Shown in pieces: positions 37,676 to 45,390 of a stretch of DNA of 64,000 nucleotides; positions within the stretch are counted from its first letter, which is position 1; each line of letters opens with the position of its first letter. Location of the stretch: positions 1-64,000 of the forward strand of contig NZ_JAIQZM010000001.1 in NCBI RefSeq assembly GCF_023333595.1, given 5' to 3'. Made by a program: the position numbers and the translations under genes. The notes below the pieces were generated by a model that was given only the letters and a program-made list of their open reading frames with translations, was not told the DNA's origin and did not search any database. This DNA is from Argonema galeatum A003/A1. Lineage in GTDB: Bacteria > Cyanobacteriota > Cyanobacteriia > Cyanobacteriales > Aerosakkonemataceae.

Positions 37676-38806
37676 ATGAATGCTAAGCCTCCTCAGACTT
37701 GGAAATGCGAACACACTCTCAAAGAACACACAGCATCGGTGAATGCCGTTGCGATCGATCCTCAAGGCAATATCCTTGCCAGCGGTAGCGATGACAGAAC
37801 AGTCAGTCTGTGGGATCTGAAAACCGGAAAACGCATTTTCACCTTTTTTGGGCTATTAAACGCTGTTTTTTCAGTCGCCTTCAATCCGCGAACGCCTTTT
37901 CTGGTTAGTGGCGACTTCGACAATACAATTACTTGCTGGAATCTGGACACAAATGCAGTACGTAGCTTTTCGGGTCGGTCTGGAACTAACAACGCACATT
38001 CAAGCTCAATTTTCTCCGTCGCCTTTACCTCTGATGGCGAAAATCTTGCCAGTGGAAGTGCCGACCAAACTATCAAAATTTGGAATATTCCCAGATGGGT
38101 GTCAACCCGCACATTGCGCGGACATACAGACACAGTTTGGTCTATTGCCATCAGTCCAGACGGTCAAATTCTAGCTAGCGCTAGTGCGGATAAAACTATC
38201 AGAATTTGGCCTTTAAACAGTTGGGACGAGCCTCGCATTCTGATTGGACATTCAGGTTGGGTAACATCGGTTGCGATCGGTCACAACGGTCAAATTCTGG
38301 CTAGTGCAAGTCAAGACTCGACAATTAAATTATGGAATCTCAATACGCTCAAATTACTCTGCACTTTGAGCGGACATTCAGCTGCGGTTTGGTCTGTTGT
38401 CTTTAGTCCCAATAGACAACTTTTAGGCAGCGCAGGGAAGGACGGCGTTAAGCTTTGGAACTTAAGCACAGGAGAACTTCTGCACACTCTTTCCGGGCGT
38501 CATCCTATTGCTTTTAGTCCTGATGGAAAGACTCTAGTTACTGGCGGTGACGGCACGAATATTAAGATTTGGCGTCAATATGTTCCGGCGACTGAATCTG
38601 CACCTAACCCGGTTTTATCTGGAGAATGGTACTCAATTTTGTGTGTGGATAAGTTAGCTTCTCCCGAAGAAGTTAAACTGGCTTATCGTCGATTAATTAA
38701 GCAATATCATCCTGATATCAATCGAGCTGCTAATGCTAAAGATATTATGCAGGCAATCAATGAAGCTTATGCAAAATTTGAAGAAGGGGCTAGGGGGGAA
38801 TTTTAG
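37676..38806 (+). CDS. WD40-repeat protein with a C-terminal J domain
   Basis: A 376-residue protein. About seven WD40 repeats (residues 1-300; repeated GHxxxVWSVAxSPDGxxLASAS..KTIKIWN units) form a beta-propeller. A J domain follows at about 320-372 (WYSILCVDKLASPEEVKLAY, then QYHPDINRA with the HPD tripeptide that stimulates Hsp70 ATPase). This implies a scaffold that recruits DnaK. The last codons (EEGARGEF, stop) run into a GGGGCTAGGGG repeat. No ribosome site is visible before the ATG. Confidence 0.9.
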   Translation: MNAKPPQTWKCEHTLKEHTASVNAVAIDPQGNILASGSDDRTVSLWDLKTGKRIFTFFGLLNAVFSVAFNPRTPFLVSGDFDNTITCWNLDTNAVRSFSGRSGTNNAHSSSIFSVAFTSDGENLASGSADQTIKIWNIPRWVSTRTLRGHTDTVWSIAISPDGQILASASADKTIRIWPLNSWDEPRILIGHSGWVTSVAIGHNGQILASASQDSTIKLWNLNTLKLLCTLSGHSAAVWSVVFSPNRQLLGSAGKDGVKLWNLSTGELLHTLSGRHPIAFSPDGKTLVTGGDGTNIKIWRQYVPATESAPNPVLSGEWYSILCVDKLASPEEVKLAYRRLIKQYHPDINRAANAKDIMQAINEAYAKFEEGARGEF

Positions 38807-38937
38807 ATTTCAGATTGAATTTAAATTTTAAATCTAAAATCTAAAATCCCCCCTCTTTCCTCTTATCCTAGCCCCGTTCGGCCTTCGGCTTGAGCGCGGA
38901 AGTTGAGCTTTGTCGAAACTCAGTCGAACGTCGAAGC

Positions 38938-39882
38938 CTAGTCCCTAGCCCCTAATCCCATAATACTTTGAGCTGATGTTTCCTCTAAAACCTGCTTTCC
39001 TTCATCCATCAGATAGTCGAAAAATGTACGGGCTACAACAGACAATTGTTTGCCGGATGGATAAGCCACATACCAATACCGTTCGATCGGAAAACCTTCC
39101 ACATCTAAAATAGTAAGATGGCTGGTCATTCCTTCTAAAGCCATTGTATGACTAGATAAAACCGATATTCCCAAACCACCTGCGATCGCTTGCTTAATCG
39201 CTTCATTACTGCCCAATTCTAACTTGACTTTTACGCTGATTCCGTGTATTTCAAATAATTTTTGCACCGCTTGGCGCGTACCAGACCCAGGTTCCCGCAT
39301 GATAAAAGGTTCCCCAGTAAGCCTTTCTAGGGGAATATTCTTCTGCAAAGCCAGCGGATGATTGCTGGGTGCCAACACCACTAAAGGATTTTCCAAAAAC
39401 GAGTGTACGATCGCATCCGAATTATCTGGCAATTGGCTGATAATATAAAGATCGTCAAGATTCTGCGAGAACCGTTCCAGAATGATTTCGTGGTTTGTCA
39501 CCTGGAGCGACACATCAATTCCCGGATAACGCTGGCAAAACGGCCCCAACAAACGCGGCACAACATATTTAGCCGTTGTAATCACAGCCAACCGTAACTG
39601 TCCTGCCTTCACTCCTTTCAGGTCTGCCACTGTCATTTCAAAGTGAGCCAAGCGATCGAAAATCTCTCGGCAGGTCGCCAACAATTCCCGCCCCGCATCT
39701 GTCAGATACAGGCGCTTGCCTATCTGCTCAAACAGGGGCAAACCAACTGCTTTCGCCAGCTGCTTCACCTGCATAGAAACAGTAGGTTGGGTTAAAAACA
39801 GTTCCTCAGCCGCACGGGTAAAGCTACTATGCCGAGCGGCGGCTTCAAATACTTTCAACTGGTGCAGTGTAGTGTGCTTCAA
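38938..39882 (-). CDS. cmpR: LysR-family regulator, CmpR-like
   Basis: A 314-residue LysR protein. The helix-turn-helix is at about 5-60 (LHQLKVFEAAARHSSFTRAA, FLTQPTVSMQVKQL), followed by an effector-binding domain (RLAVITTAKYVVPRLLGPF). The N-terminal half matches the CmpR/RbcR type that activates bicarbonate-transport genes under low CO2, rather than NdhR. It lies next to the ccm genes, so control of the carbon-concentrating island is a reasonable inference. TTG start with AGGAGT 8 nt upstream. The C-terminal GLGARD comes from a heptamer repeat. An upstream palindrome at 39910-39925 may serve autoregulation. Confidence 0.8.
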   Translation of the reverse strand: MKHTTLHQLKVFEAAARHSSFTRAAEELFLTQPTVSMQVKQLAKAVGLPLFEQIGKRLYLTDAGRELLATCREIFDRLAHFEMTVADLKGVKAGQLRLAVITTAKYVVPRLLGPFCQRYPGIDVSLQVTNHEIILERFSQNLDDLYIISQLPDNSDAIVHSFLENPLVVLAPSNHPLALQKNIPLERLTGEPFIMREPGSGTRQAVQKLFEIHGISVKVKLELGSNEAIKQAIAGGLGISVLSSHTMALEGMTSHLTILDVEGFPIERYWYVAYPSGKQLSVVARTFFDYLMDEGKQVLEETSAQSIMGLGARD

Positions 39883-39909
39883 GGGTCACACTCCTGGAAT
39901 GGTTAAATT

Positions 39910-39925
39910 ATAGATAATAATCTAT
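39910..39925. promoter_or_regulatory. Candidate LysR operator upstream of the cmpR-like gene
   Basis: An AT-rich palindrome ATAGATAATAATCTAT (6-bp arms, 4-nt centre), 28 nt before the TTG start. LysR regulators usually bind such T-N11-A-like dyads near their own promoter. Assignment by position only. Confidence 0.4.
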
Positions 39926-40151
39926 CATAACCATCAATAATAAGGACTTTTACTTATTAAAACTTCAGGCTACGATCGTGTTACTGGCAAAAGCGTAAGA
40001 CATCTTTGATAGAGCGTTGCATAACTCGGTCACGATTTACTAAGAGGAGTCCTTCTTCCATTACAAAGCTGTGTATTCCATCTGGCAAACACGGGAGGAG
40101 ATCCCCACTAAGATCGTGTCCACGAGCTGCAACGCTTTTTCGTATTTTTCT

Positions 40152-40228
40152 TTATTCTTGTGGTAAGGGAACTGATATTTCTTGTGGTAAGGGAACTGAT
40201 ATTTCTTGTGGTAAGGGAACTGGTATTT
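40152..40228. repeat. 24-nt tandem repeats encoding the CcmO tail
   Basis: Three copies of CTTGTGGTAAGGGAACTGAT plus ATTT, the last slightly diverged, encoding I(S/P)VPLPQE three times. The array includes the stop codon end of ccmO. Confidence 0.9.
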
Positions 40229-40940
40229 TTGCAAAATCGGGCAGTTTGACAACCTCTTTTTCCACTTCTTTGACACTTATGGGCAAATTCAGGGGTTCGG
40301 GCTGCTCTAGCCAGCAACTCGCTACCGGCAGGGTTTGCTCCAAGTCATCCAACGGTCGAGGAATTACCATAACTGAGTTCAATTCCCCAATGCGTTCGGC
40401 TTCGTACATTCCCGCCTCAACAGCCACAGCGACATTTGCTACGGAACCTCTGATGATGGCAGTACACAAACCCGCGCCAATTTTTTCATAGGATGATAAA
40501 AACACTTCAGCTGCTTTGAGCATGGCGTCGGCTGCTCCGACCATAGCTGGAAACCCTCGCGTTTCCAAAAGACCAATAGCTTGATTGCTTAAGCTACTCT
40601 TACCCTGGTTTTGAGATAGCTGGAACAAACGATAGCCTATAGGAAGTACGGCTTCCAAATTGGCTAGGGGTCTGGGAATAATCGAGCTGGAAATCAATTC
40701 ACCAAACTGCTGTGCTGTTTGGGCACCTGCTTCGACGGCCAAACGGACATCGGCAATCCCACCCCGCACGATCGCAGTACAATGACCGTCACCAATTTTT
40801 TCATACCCGACTAGGACTACCCCAGCTGACTTTAGCATCATGTCAGCACATCCAACGATCGCCGGAAAACTGCGAGTTGATACTAAACCTAAAGCAGTGT
40901 CATTAAATTCTCGTTCTTGACTCGACGGCTGGGCCTGCAT
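40152..40940 (-). CDS. ccmO: Carboxysome shell protein CcmO (double BMC domain)
   Basis: A 262-residue protein with two bacterial-microcompartment domains: residues about 15-105 (ALGLVSTRSFPAIVGCADMM, KIGDGHCTAIVRG) and about 118-208 (AIGLLETRGFPAMVGAADAM, KIGAGLCTAIIRG). It forms pseudohexameric shell tiles of the beta-carboxysome. The C-terminus has three near-identical octapeptides, VPLPQEIS-type, from 24-nt repeats at about 40152-40228. GAGG lies 7 nt before the ATG. It is last in the ccmK2-K1-L-M-N-O order on the minus strand. Confidence 0.93.
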   Translation of the reverse strand: MQAQPSSQEREFNDTALGLVSTRSFPAIVGCADMMLKSAGVVLVGYEKIGDGHCTAIVRGGIADVRLAVEAGAQTAQQFGELISSSIIPRPLANLEAVLPIGYRLFQLSQNQGKSSLSNQAIGLLETRGFPAMVGAADAMLKAAEVFLSSYEKIGAGLCTAIIRGSVANVAVAVEAGMYEAERIGELNSVMVIPRPLDDLEQTLPVASCWLEQPEPLNLPISVKEVEKEVVKLPDFAKIPVPLPQEISVPLPQEISVPLPQE

Positions 40941-41018
40941 ATATAACCTCGCTTTAGTTGCTAGTGGTTAGCGGTTAATCCTTAGAAAATTTAGTGCCTA
41001 ACACTTAAAAACTAACAA

Positions 41019-41735
41019 CTAATCAGTCTTACCGTCTTGGAGTGGGCGCTTTAAGGATTGATTATGGGGAAAAAGCGTCAGCATAAGCCGATTCAAGTGA
41101 GCTTGTCCGTGGGCAACTTGAACAGGAGTAGCTGCCGGAGAATCAAGCCCAGTTGGGGTAGGAGCGGATTCGCTGCTAGTTTTACTCTTCGACGCCTCTG
41201 GGGAGTAGGGGTTAGAAGGCTTATTCTTGAGGGTGGAGGCAGACTTATCGTCGTCTGGGATAGACGCCTGCCGTCCATTGTCTGTACAAGGCAAGATCGT
41301 GATCGTAGGCAGCGTTGTTTTGTTCTGTTTTGAGGCAGAAGCCGAGTTAGTTGCGGTGGATGCTGTTAGTGGGACAATTATGTGACGACTTGAGTCTCCG
41401 ATTAAAGAGCCGCTAGGCACTACTTGCCCAGCTTCAATCGAATGAAAGAAAATCGTCGTAGCCGAACCAATGCAGGCGTTTGCCCCAATTTTGCCCTTGC
41501 CTACTACTAAGACGCCTGCACCCAGGACAGCTCCTGCGTGGATTTCCAGGATGCCTTCGCGAGCGTCAATAATTGACCCCATGCCGATACAAGCTCCGGC
41601 GGCGATGACAATCCGGCTGTTTGCATCTGCTATAAGTAATACTCCAGGTGCGATCGCGGCACTCTGGTCGATAGTGACATCGCCACTAACGTAAGGTTGC
41701 ATATTGGCGATCGGTTGCAGTGGCGGCAATTGCAT
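41019..41735 (-). CDS. ccmN: Carboxysome assembly protein CcmN
   Basis: A 238-residue protein. An N-terminal left-handed beta-helix of hexapeptide repeats (about 10-115: IVIAAGACIGMGSIIDA, VLVVGKGKIGANACIGSATT) binds CcmM. A disordered Ser/Pro/Lys-rich linker follows. The C-terminal amphipathic encapsulation peptide (HGQAHLNRLMLTLFPHNQ) recruits the CcmK shell. I start at the second Met (MQLPPLQP, 41735), which gives the usual N-terminus; an ATG 7 codons upstream is possible. Confidence 0.92.
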   Translation of the reverse strand: MQLPPLQPIANMQPYVSGDVTIDQSAAIAPGVLLIADANSRIVIAAGACIGMGSIIDAREGILEIHAGAVLGAGVLVVGKGKIGANACIGSATTIFFHSIEAGQVVPSGSLIGDSSRHIIVPLTASTATNSASASKQNKTTLPTITILPCTDNGRQASIPDDDKSASTLKNKPSNPYSPEASKSKTSSESAPTPTGLDSPAATPVQVAHGQAHLNRLMLTLFPHNQSLKRPLQDGKTD

Positions 41736-41910
41736 TCTTAACTTAAACCTCAACACTGAGAATTTCAGATTTTAGATTCAGATACTGGAGAATATTTTTG
41801 GTTAATGGTTCGCCTGTGAGTGCGATTCGCTGACGCGATAGCTTCGCTTCACGCGCCGCGTGCCTAGTTCACTCTTGTTTTCTGAAATCTGAAATCTGAA
41901 ATCAGTTGAC

Positions 41911-43530
41911 TTACTTGGGCTGTTGAACGATTTGCTCCAGAACGCGACGCTTTGCTTTGGTGTCAATACCAATCAAGCGCACGTATTCTTCGGGATGCTC
42001 TTTGAGGCAATTTTCCAGAGCGGCAAATACTTCCGACGGGTTGCTTGACTGAACTGGCGTACAGCTTTGCCAAGATCCCGTGCGGAACCGACGCGGCTCG
42101 GCGTGTTCCATGCCAATGCGATACCCTTGAGCCAGCAAAGAACGTATCTGTGTTTGCACTTCCGCATTCAAGCCAGTACTTTGCACTTGAGCTATCTTGC
42201 TTTCAGCTTTTTGAGCTGGGGCAGCCTTACCATTTTCAGAAACCTTACCATCGGGACGTTGGATCAGCAGTTCGAGAACCCGCCGCTTCGCCTTGGTGTC
42301 AATGCCAATCATGCGGATATACTCTCCCGGATGGGTTTCTATACAAGCTTCCAGAGCCTGAACTACATCAGATACGCGATCGCTATCGATGGGGGAGCAG
42401 CTCTGCCAAGAACTCGTCTGGAACCGCCGCTTATCCGCGTGTTCCGTACCGATGCGATATCCTTTGGTCAGAAGCGATCGCACCTGTTCCACAACTTCTG
42501 GCCCCAGTTGGCTGCTACCAACCGAATTGCTGTTGGCGCTGCTACCAGATTTAATAGAAGGAGCTTTAATATTCTGGGTAACTTTGCCATCAGGCCGTTG
42601 GATCACCATCTCCAGAACCCGCCGCTTAGCCTTCGGGTCTACCCCAATCAAACGCACGTATTCTCCAGGGAATTCATCCAAACAAGCTTCCAGAGCCGCT
42701 ACAGCTTCAGATTCTCTAGTCGCTTGGATGGATGGCCCGCTTTGCCAAGAACTGGTGCGGAACCGGCGTTCATCCGAATGCTCTGTACCAATCCGATATC
42801 CTTGCGCCAGCATTTGGCGTACTTGAACGCTTACTTCTGAACCTAAACGCATATTTTTCACCTGACCGTTACCATTACTTGAACGATTGCTTACTTGAGA
42901 GTCATCTAACTCATCGCGTATTTCCGCTATGCACCCGATGTTATCCGCGCAGCGATAGCCTGTTCGCAAAGCATCATTAATTCCGATCACATGATGGGCG
43001 AACTGCATATCTGCTTCCTGAACATCTGGCAAGCGATCGGCCTGCTGCTGATTCGTAATAATAGAACCAGAACCAACATACTTACCCGGAGGAATCTCTA
43101 CATCCTGAATCAGCGCGTGCATCATCACAATACAGCCATTCCCCACACGAGCATTAAACACCGTCGAGCGAAAGCCAATAAAGCAATTATCCCCAACATA
43201 AGCTGGGCCGTGAATTAACGCCATGTGGGTGATGGAAGTATCCTTCCCAATCCAAACCGAGTAAGAACTTCGGTCATCTCCTAGCACCCGACCTTGTTCC
43301 AAACCGTGAATAACGACGCCATCTTGAAGGTTGGTACTTTCGCCAATGTGGAAAGGAGTTCCCTCATCGGCTCGGACGAAAGTTCCTGGGGCAATCAAAA
43401 CATTTGCTTTAATCCGAACATCTCCAATAACGCTGGAGGAGCGATGCACATAAGCAGTTTCATCAATCTTTGGTTCAGCTAAACTTTTCGACCAAGGGGT
43501 CGGCGGTGCAGCAATGCTGCGGAGTACCAT
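41911..43530 (-). CDS. ccmM: Carboxysome scaffold CcmM (gamma carbonic anhydrase plus three RbcS-like domains)
   Basis: A 539-residue protein. The gamma-carbonic-anhydrase domain (1-210) keeps the zinc ligands His75, His102 and His107 and Glu56. It also keeps Cys194 and Cys200 ([10 protein letters not shown]), the disulfide pair associated with an active enzyme. Three Rubisco-small-subunit-like repeats follow (about 230-320, 340-430, 450-536), each with YRIGTEHxxxRRFxTxSWQS or a close variant; they cross-link Rubisco. AGAGGAA precedes the first ATG. An internal ATG (Met227, 42850-42852) with AGGTG upstream would give a 313-residue short form of only the three repeats. Confidence 0.96.
   Translation of the reverse strand: MVLRSIAAPPTPWSKSLAEPKIDETAYVHRSSSVIGDVRIKANVLIAPGTFVRADEGTPFHIGESTNLQDGVVIHGLEQGRVLGDDRSSYSVWIGKDTSITHMALIHGPAYVGDNCFIGFRSTVFNARVGNGCIVMMHALIQDVEIPPGKYVGSGSIITNQQQADRLPDVQEADMQFAHHVIGINDALRTGYRCADNIGCIAEIRDELDDSQVSNRSSNGNGQVKNMRLGSEVSVQVRQMLAQGYRIGTEHSDERRFRTSSWQSGPSIQATRESEAVAALEACLDEFPGEYVRLIGVDPKAKRRVLEMVIQRPDGKVTQNIKAPSIKSGSSANSNSVGSSQLGPEVVEQVRSLLTKGYRIGTEHADKRRFQTSSWQSCSPIDSDRVSDVVQALEACIETHPGEYIRMIGIDTKAKRRVLELLIQRPDGKVSENGKAAPAQKAESKIAQVQSTGLNAEVQTQIRSLLAQGYRIGMEHAEPRRFRTGSWQSCTPVQSSNPSEVFAALENCLKEHPEEYVRLIGIDTKAKRRVLEQIVQQPK
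42850..42865 (-). promoter_or_regulatory. Candidate internal translation start for short CcmM
   Basis: CAGGTG, a 6-nt A-rich spacer, then ATG for Met227 of CcmM, just before the first RbcS-like repeat. In Synechococcus the short CcmM form (M35) arises from an equivalent internal start. A 313-residue product fits three repeats. Confidence 0.6.
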
Positions 43531-43688
43531 CTGCGAATTCCTCTCTCCCTGAACGCTTGCCAGTTATTATCAGTCATCGGGGAATTTCAAATCTTAGATT
43601 AAAGAATTGAAAATTTCAGATTTAAAATGGTCAATTCCAAAGTAAAGCTCTCAAATCTCAAATCTCAAATCTCAAATTCCCTAATGAC

Positions 43689-43994
43689 CTAATAGCGGTC
43701 TTGGTCTTTTTTACTGTAAAGCACGCGATTGTCAATACTTACAGTGTCAATAATGGCCACTACCAAAGCATCGAGCGGGCGTGTTTCATTGCCAGAAACT
43801 TGACGGGCAGCACTTCCACGGGTAACCAGTACCCACTCGTCCAGCCCAGCACCCACATTGTCTCCTGCCACTTCGTAGTTTGGCAGTAGGCGTCCCTCTT
43901 CATCTATATATTGCAATACGAGCAGTTTTGCGCCTCTGAGACTCGCCTCTTTGTGGGTACTGACAACGGTGCCGCGAACTTTGGCAATTTGCAT
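43689..43994 (-). CDS. ccmL: Carboxysome vertex protein CcmL
   Basis: A 101-residue EutN/CcmL-type pentamer-forming protein: MQIAKVRGTVVSTHKEASLRG at the N-terminus and GAGLDEWVLVTRGSAAR in the middle are family signatures. It closes the vertices of the icosahedral shell. It starts 2 nt after the ccmK1 stop codon, so translation is probably coupled; no separate ribosome site is visible. Confidence 0.95.
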   Translation of the reverse strand: MQIAKVRGTVVSTHKEASLRGAKLLVLQYIDEEGRLLPNYEVAGDNVGAGLDEWVLVTRGSAARQVSGNETRPLDALVVAIIDTVSIDNRVLYSKKDQDRY

Positions 43995-43996
43995 TT

Positions 43997-44338
43997 TTAT
44001 GGTCTGTTGTATGGGCGAATGCCGCTGACGCTATCCCGGAACTGCTGCACTTCTTCGGTATAACGAATGGGCAGTACGTACTCTAGGTTTTCGTGAGGAC
44101 GAGCGATGATGTGAGTGGACAATACTTGACCCCCATTTACCCGCTTGACAGATTCTACCCCAGCTGAAACCGAGGCTTGCACTTCCGAGACATCGCCCCG
44201 GACAATCACCGTGACGCGACCGCTACCGATTTTTTCATAGCCTACGAGGGTGACGCGAGCGGCTTTAACCATCGCATCTGCGGCTTCTACGACAGCAGGA
44301 AAGCCCAGTGTTTCTATCATGCCAACTGCAATTGCCAT
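43997..44338 (-). CDS. ccmK1: Carboxysome shell hexamer protein CcmK1
   Basis: A 113-residue single BMC-domain protein ([53 protein letters not shown]). It forms the hexagonal shell tiles. The extra tail [16 protein letters not shown] makes it longer than the neighbouring K2, as is usual for CcmK1. AAGGA lies 8 nt before the ATG. Confidence 0.94.
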   Translation of the reverse strand: MAIAVGMIETLGFPAVVEAADAMVKAARVTLVGYEKIGSGRVTVIVRGDVSEVQASVSAGVESVKRVNGGQVLSTHIIARPHENLEYVLPIRYTEEVQQFRDSVSGIRPYNRP

Positions 44339-44422
44339 TGTTTTAATCCTTGATAAAGTTCGTAAAAATCAAAAGAAGTGGAAGTTCTATTTGTGTAGCA
44401 CAACCTAATGCGTCATCCTACG

Positions 44423-44731
44423 TTAGGTACGAAACTGTTCTACAGCTTCGGTGTAACGTATCGGCAACACATATTCTAGATTCTCATGCGGACGCGCAAT
44501 TATGTGAGTAGATAAGACTTCGCCTCCATTTACCCGCTTGGCCGCTTCTACTCCTGCTGCCACCGAAGCTTGTACTTCCGACACATCGCCGCGTACAATT
44601 ATCGTCACGCGGGCACTGCCGATTTTCTCATAACCTACTAGAGTGACGCGGGCGGCTTTGACCATAGCATCGGCTGCTTCTACTACAGCCGGAAACCCTT
44701 TGGTCTCAATCATTCCCACAGCAATTGGCAT
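44423..44731 (-). CDS. ccmK2: Carboxysome shell hexamer protein CcmK2
   Basis: A 102-residue BMC-domain protein nearly identical to CcmK1 over its first 95 residues but without the tail. It is the major shell protein and the first gene of the minus-strand ccmK2-K1-L-M-N-O series. AGGAG lies 8 nt before the ATG. Confidence 0.95.
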   Translation of the reverse strand: MPIAVGMIETKGFPAVVEAADAMVKAARVTLVGYEKIGSARVTIIVRGDVSEVQASVAAGVEAAKRVNGGEVLSTHIIARPHENLEYVLPIRYTEAVEQFRT

Positions 44732-45390
44732 TGTTTATTCTCCTACCGGATCGGCGTAAGTAATTGTACTATTAGGTACTTTTACTGGAATTTTTGACGG
44801 AAATGCCCATTCTGCTCGCTAAAGAAAAAGCCTTTAGCATTCCCACATTTAAGAATAAAGAAGCCTGGGTTCCTTGACAATATTAATTACAATGATGATT
44901 TTAAATTAAGCTTATTAAAATAACTTAACAATACTAGGGATTTGGTAAAAAGATCTGGCAAGGCCAAAATGTTTTATAATTTCTTTATTAGTTTTACTTA
45001 AGCCAGACTTATAGTGGCTGGGGGTCAGTTTGGGCATGGGGGTCAGTTTGGGCATGGCAATGAACCATGAGCAATGAGCAATTAACAATTCCCGAACTCC
45101 TAATCCCCATATATCAGATATTGGCAAAAACTGATAAATCTCGGTTCTTTAAGTAAAGATACCGAGTAATTTTATTGTTTAATAAAAATTCAGACTATTT
45201 ATTAAGGATTTTTGCGACCTAAAGCCTAGTATATAAAGCTTTATAGGGGTAAGATGAGTAGAAATCTATAATATACAAAAATTATTCCTCCGGTTTTAAC
45301 TTCAACAAAGCCTCCTGGATTGACAGAAACCATTGCCTATGGTATGGAGGTTGACCTGATTGATTTGATGCAATTTCTAAGGATATGTCG
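44732..45390. promoter_or_regulatory. Divergent control region between ccmK2 and ndhF3
   Basis: A 659-nt AT-rich region containing the promoters of the carboxysome operon (minus) and the NDH-1MS operon (plus). Seen here: an 18-bp direct repeat GGGGGTCAGTTTGGGCAT at 45020-45037 and 45038-45055; a hairpin CTCGGT...ACCGAG at 45140-45166; and an AT dyad TTATTGTTTAATAA at 45172-45185. Low-CO2 regulators of the LysR type (CmpR, NdhR) are the expected binders; no site is proven. Confidence 0.6.

Noticed and set aside
42045..42840. Plus-strand open frames opposite ccmM
   Set aside because: Shadow of the three RbcS-like repeats; internal repetition simply mirrors ccmM.
44915..45127. Minus-strand 70-codon frame in the ccm-ndh control region
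   Set aside because: Consists partly of the 18-bp direct repeat (MPKLTP twice) and lacks a ribosome site.
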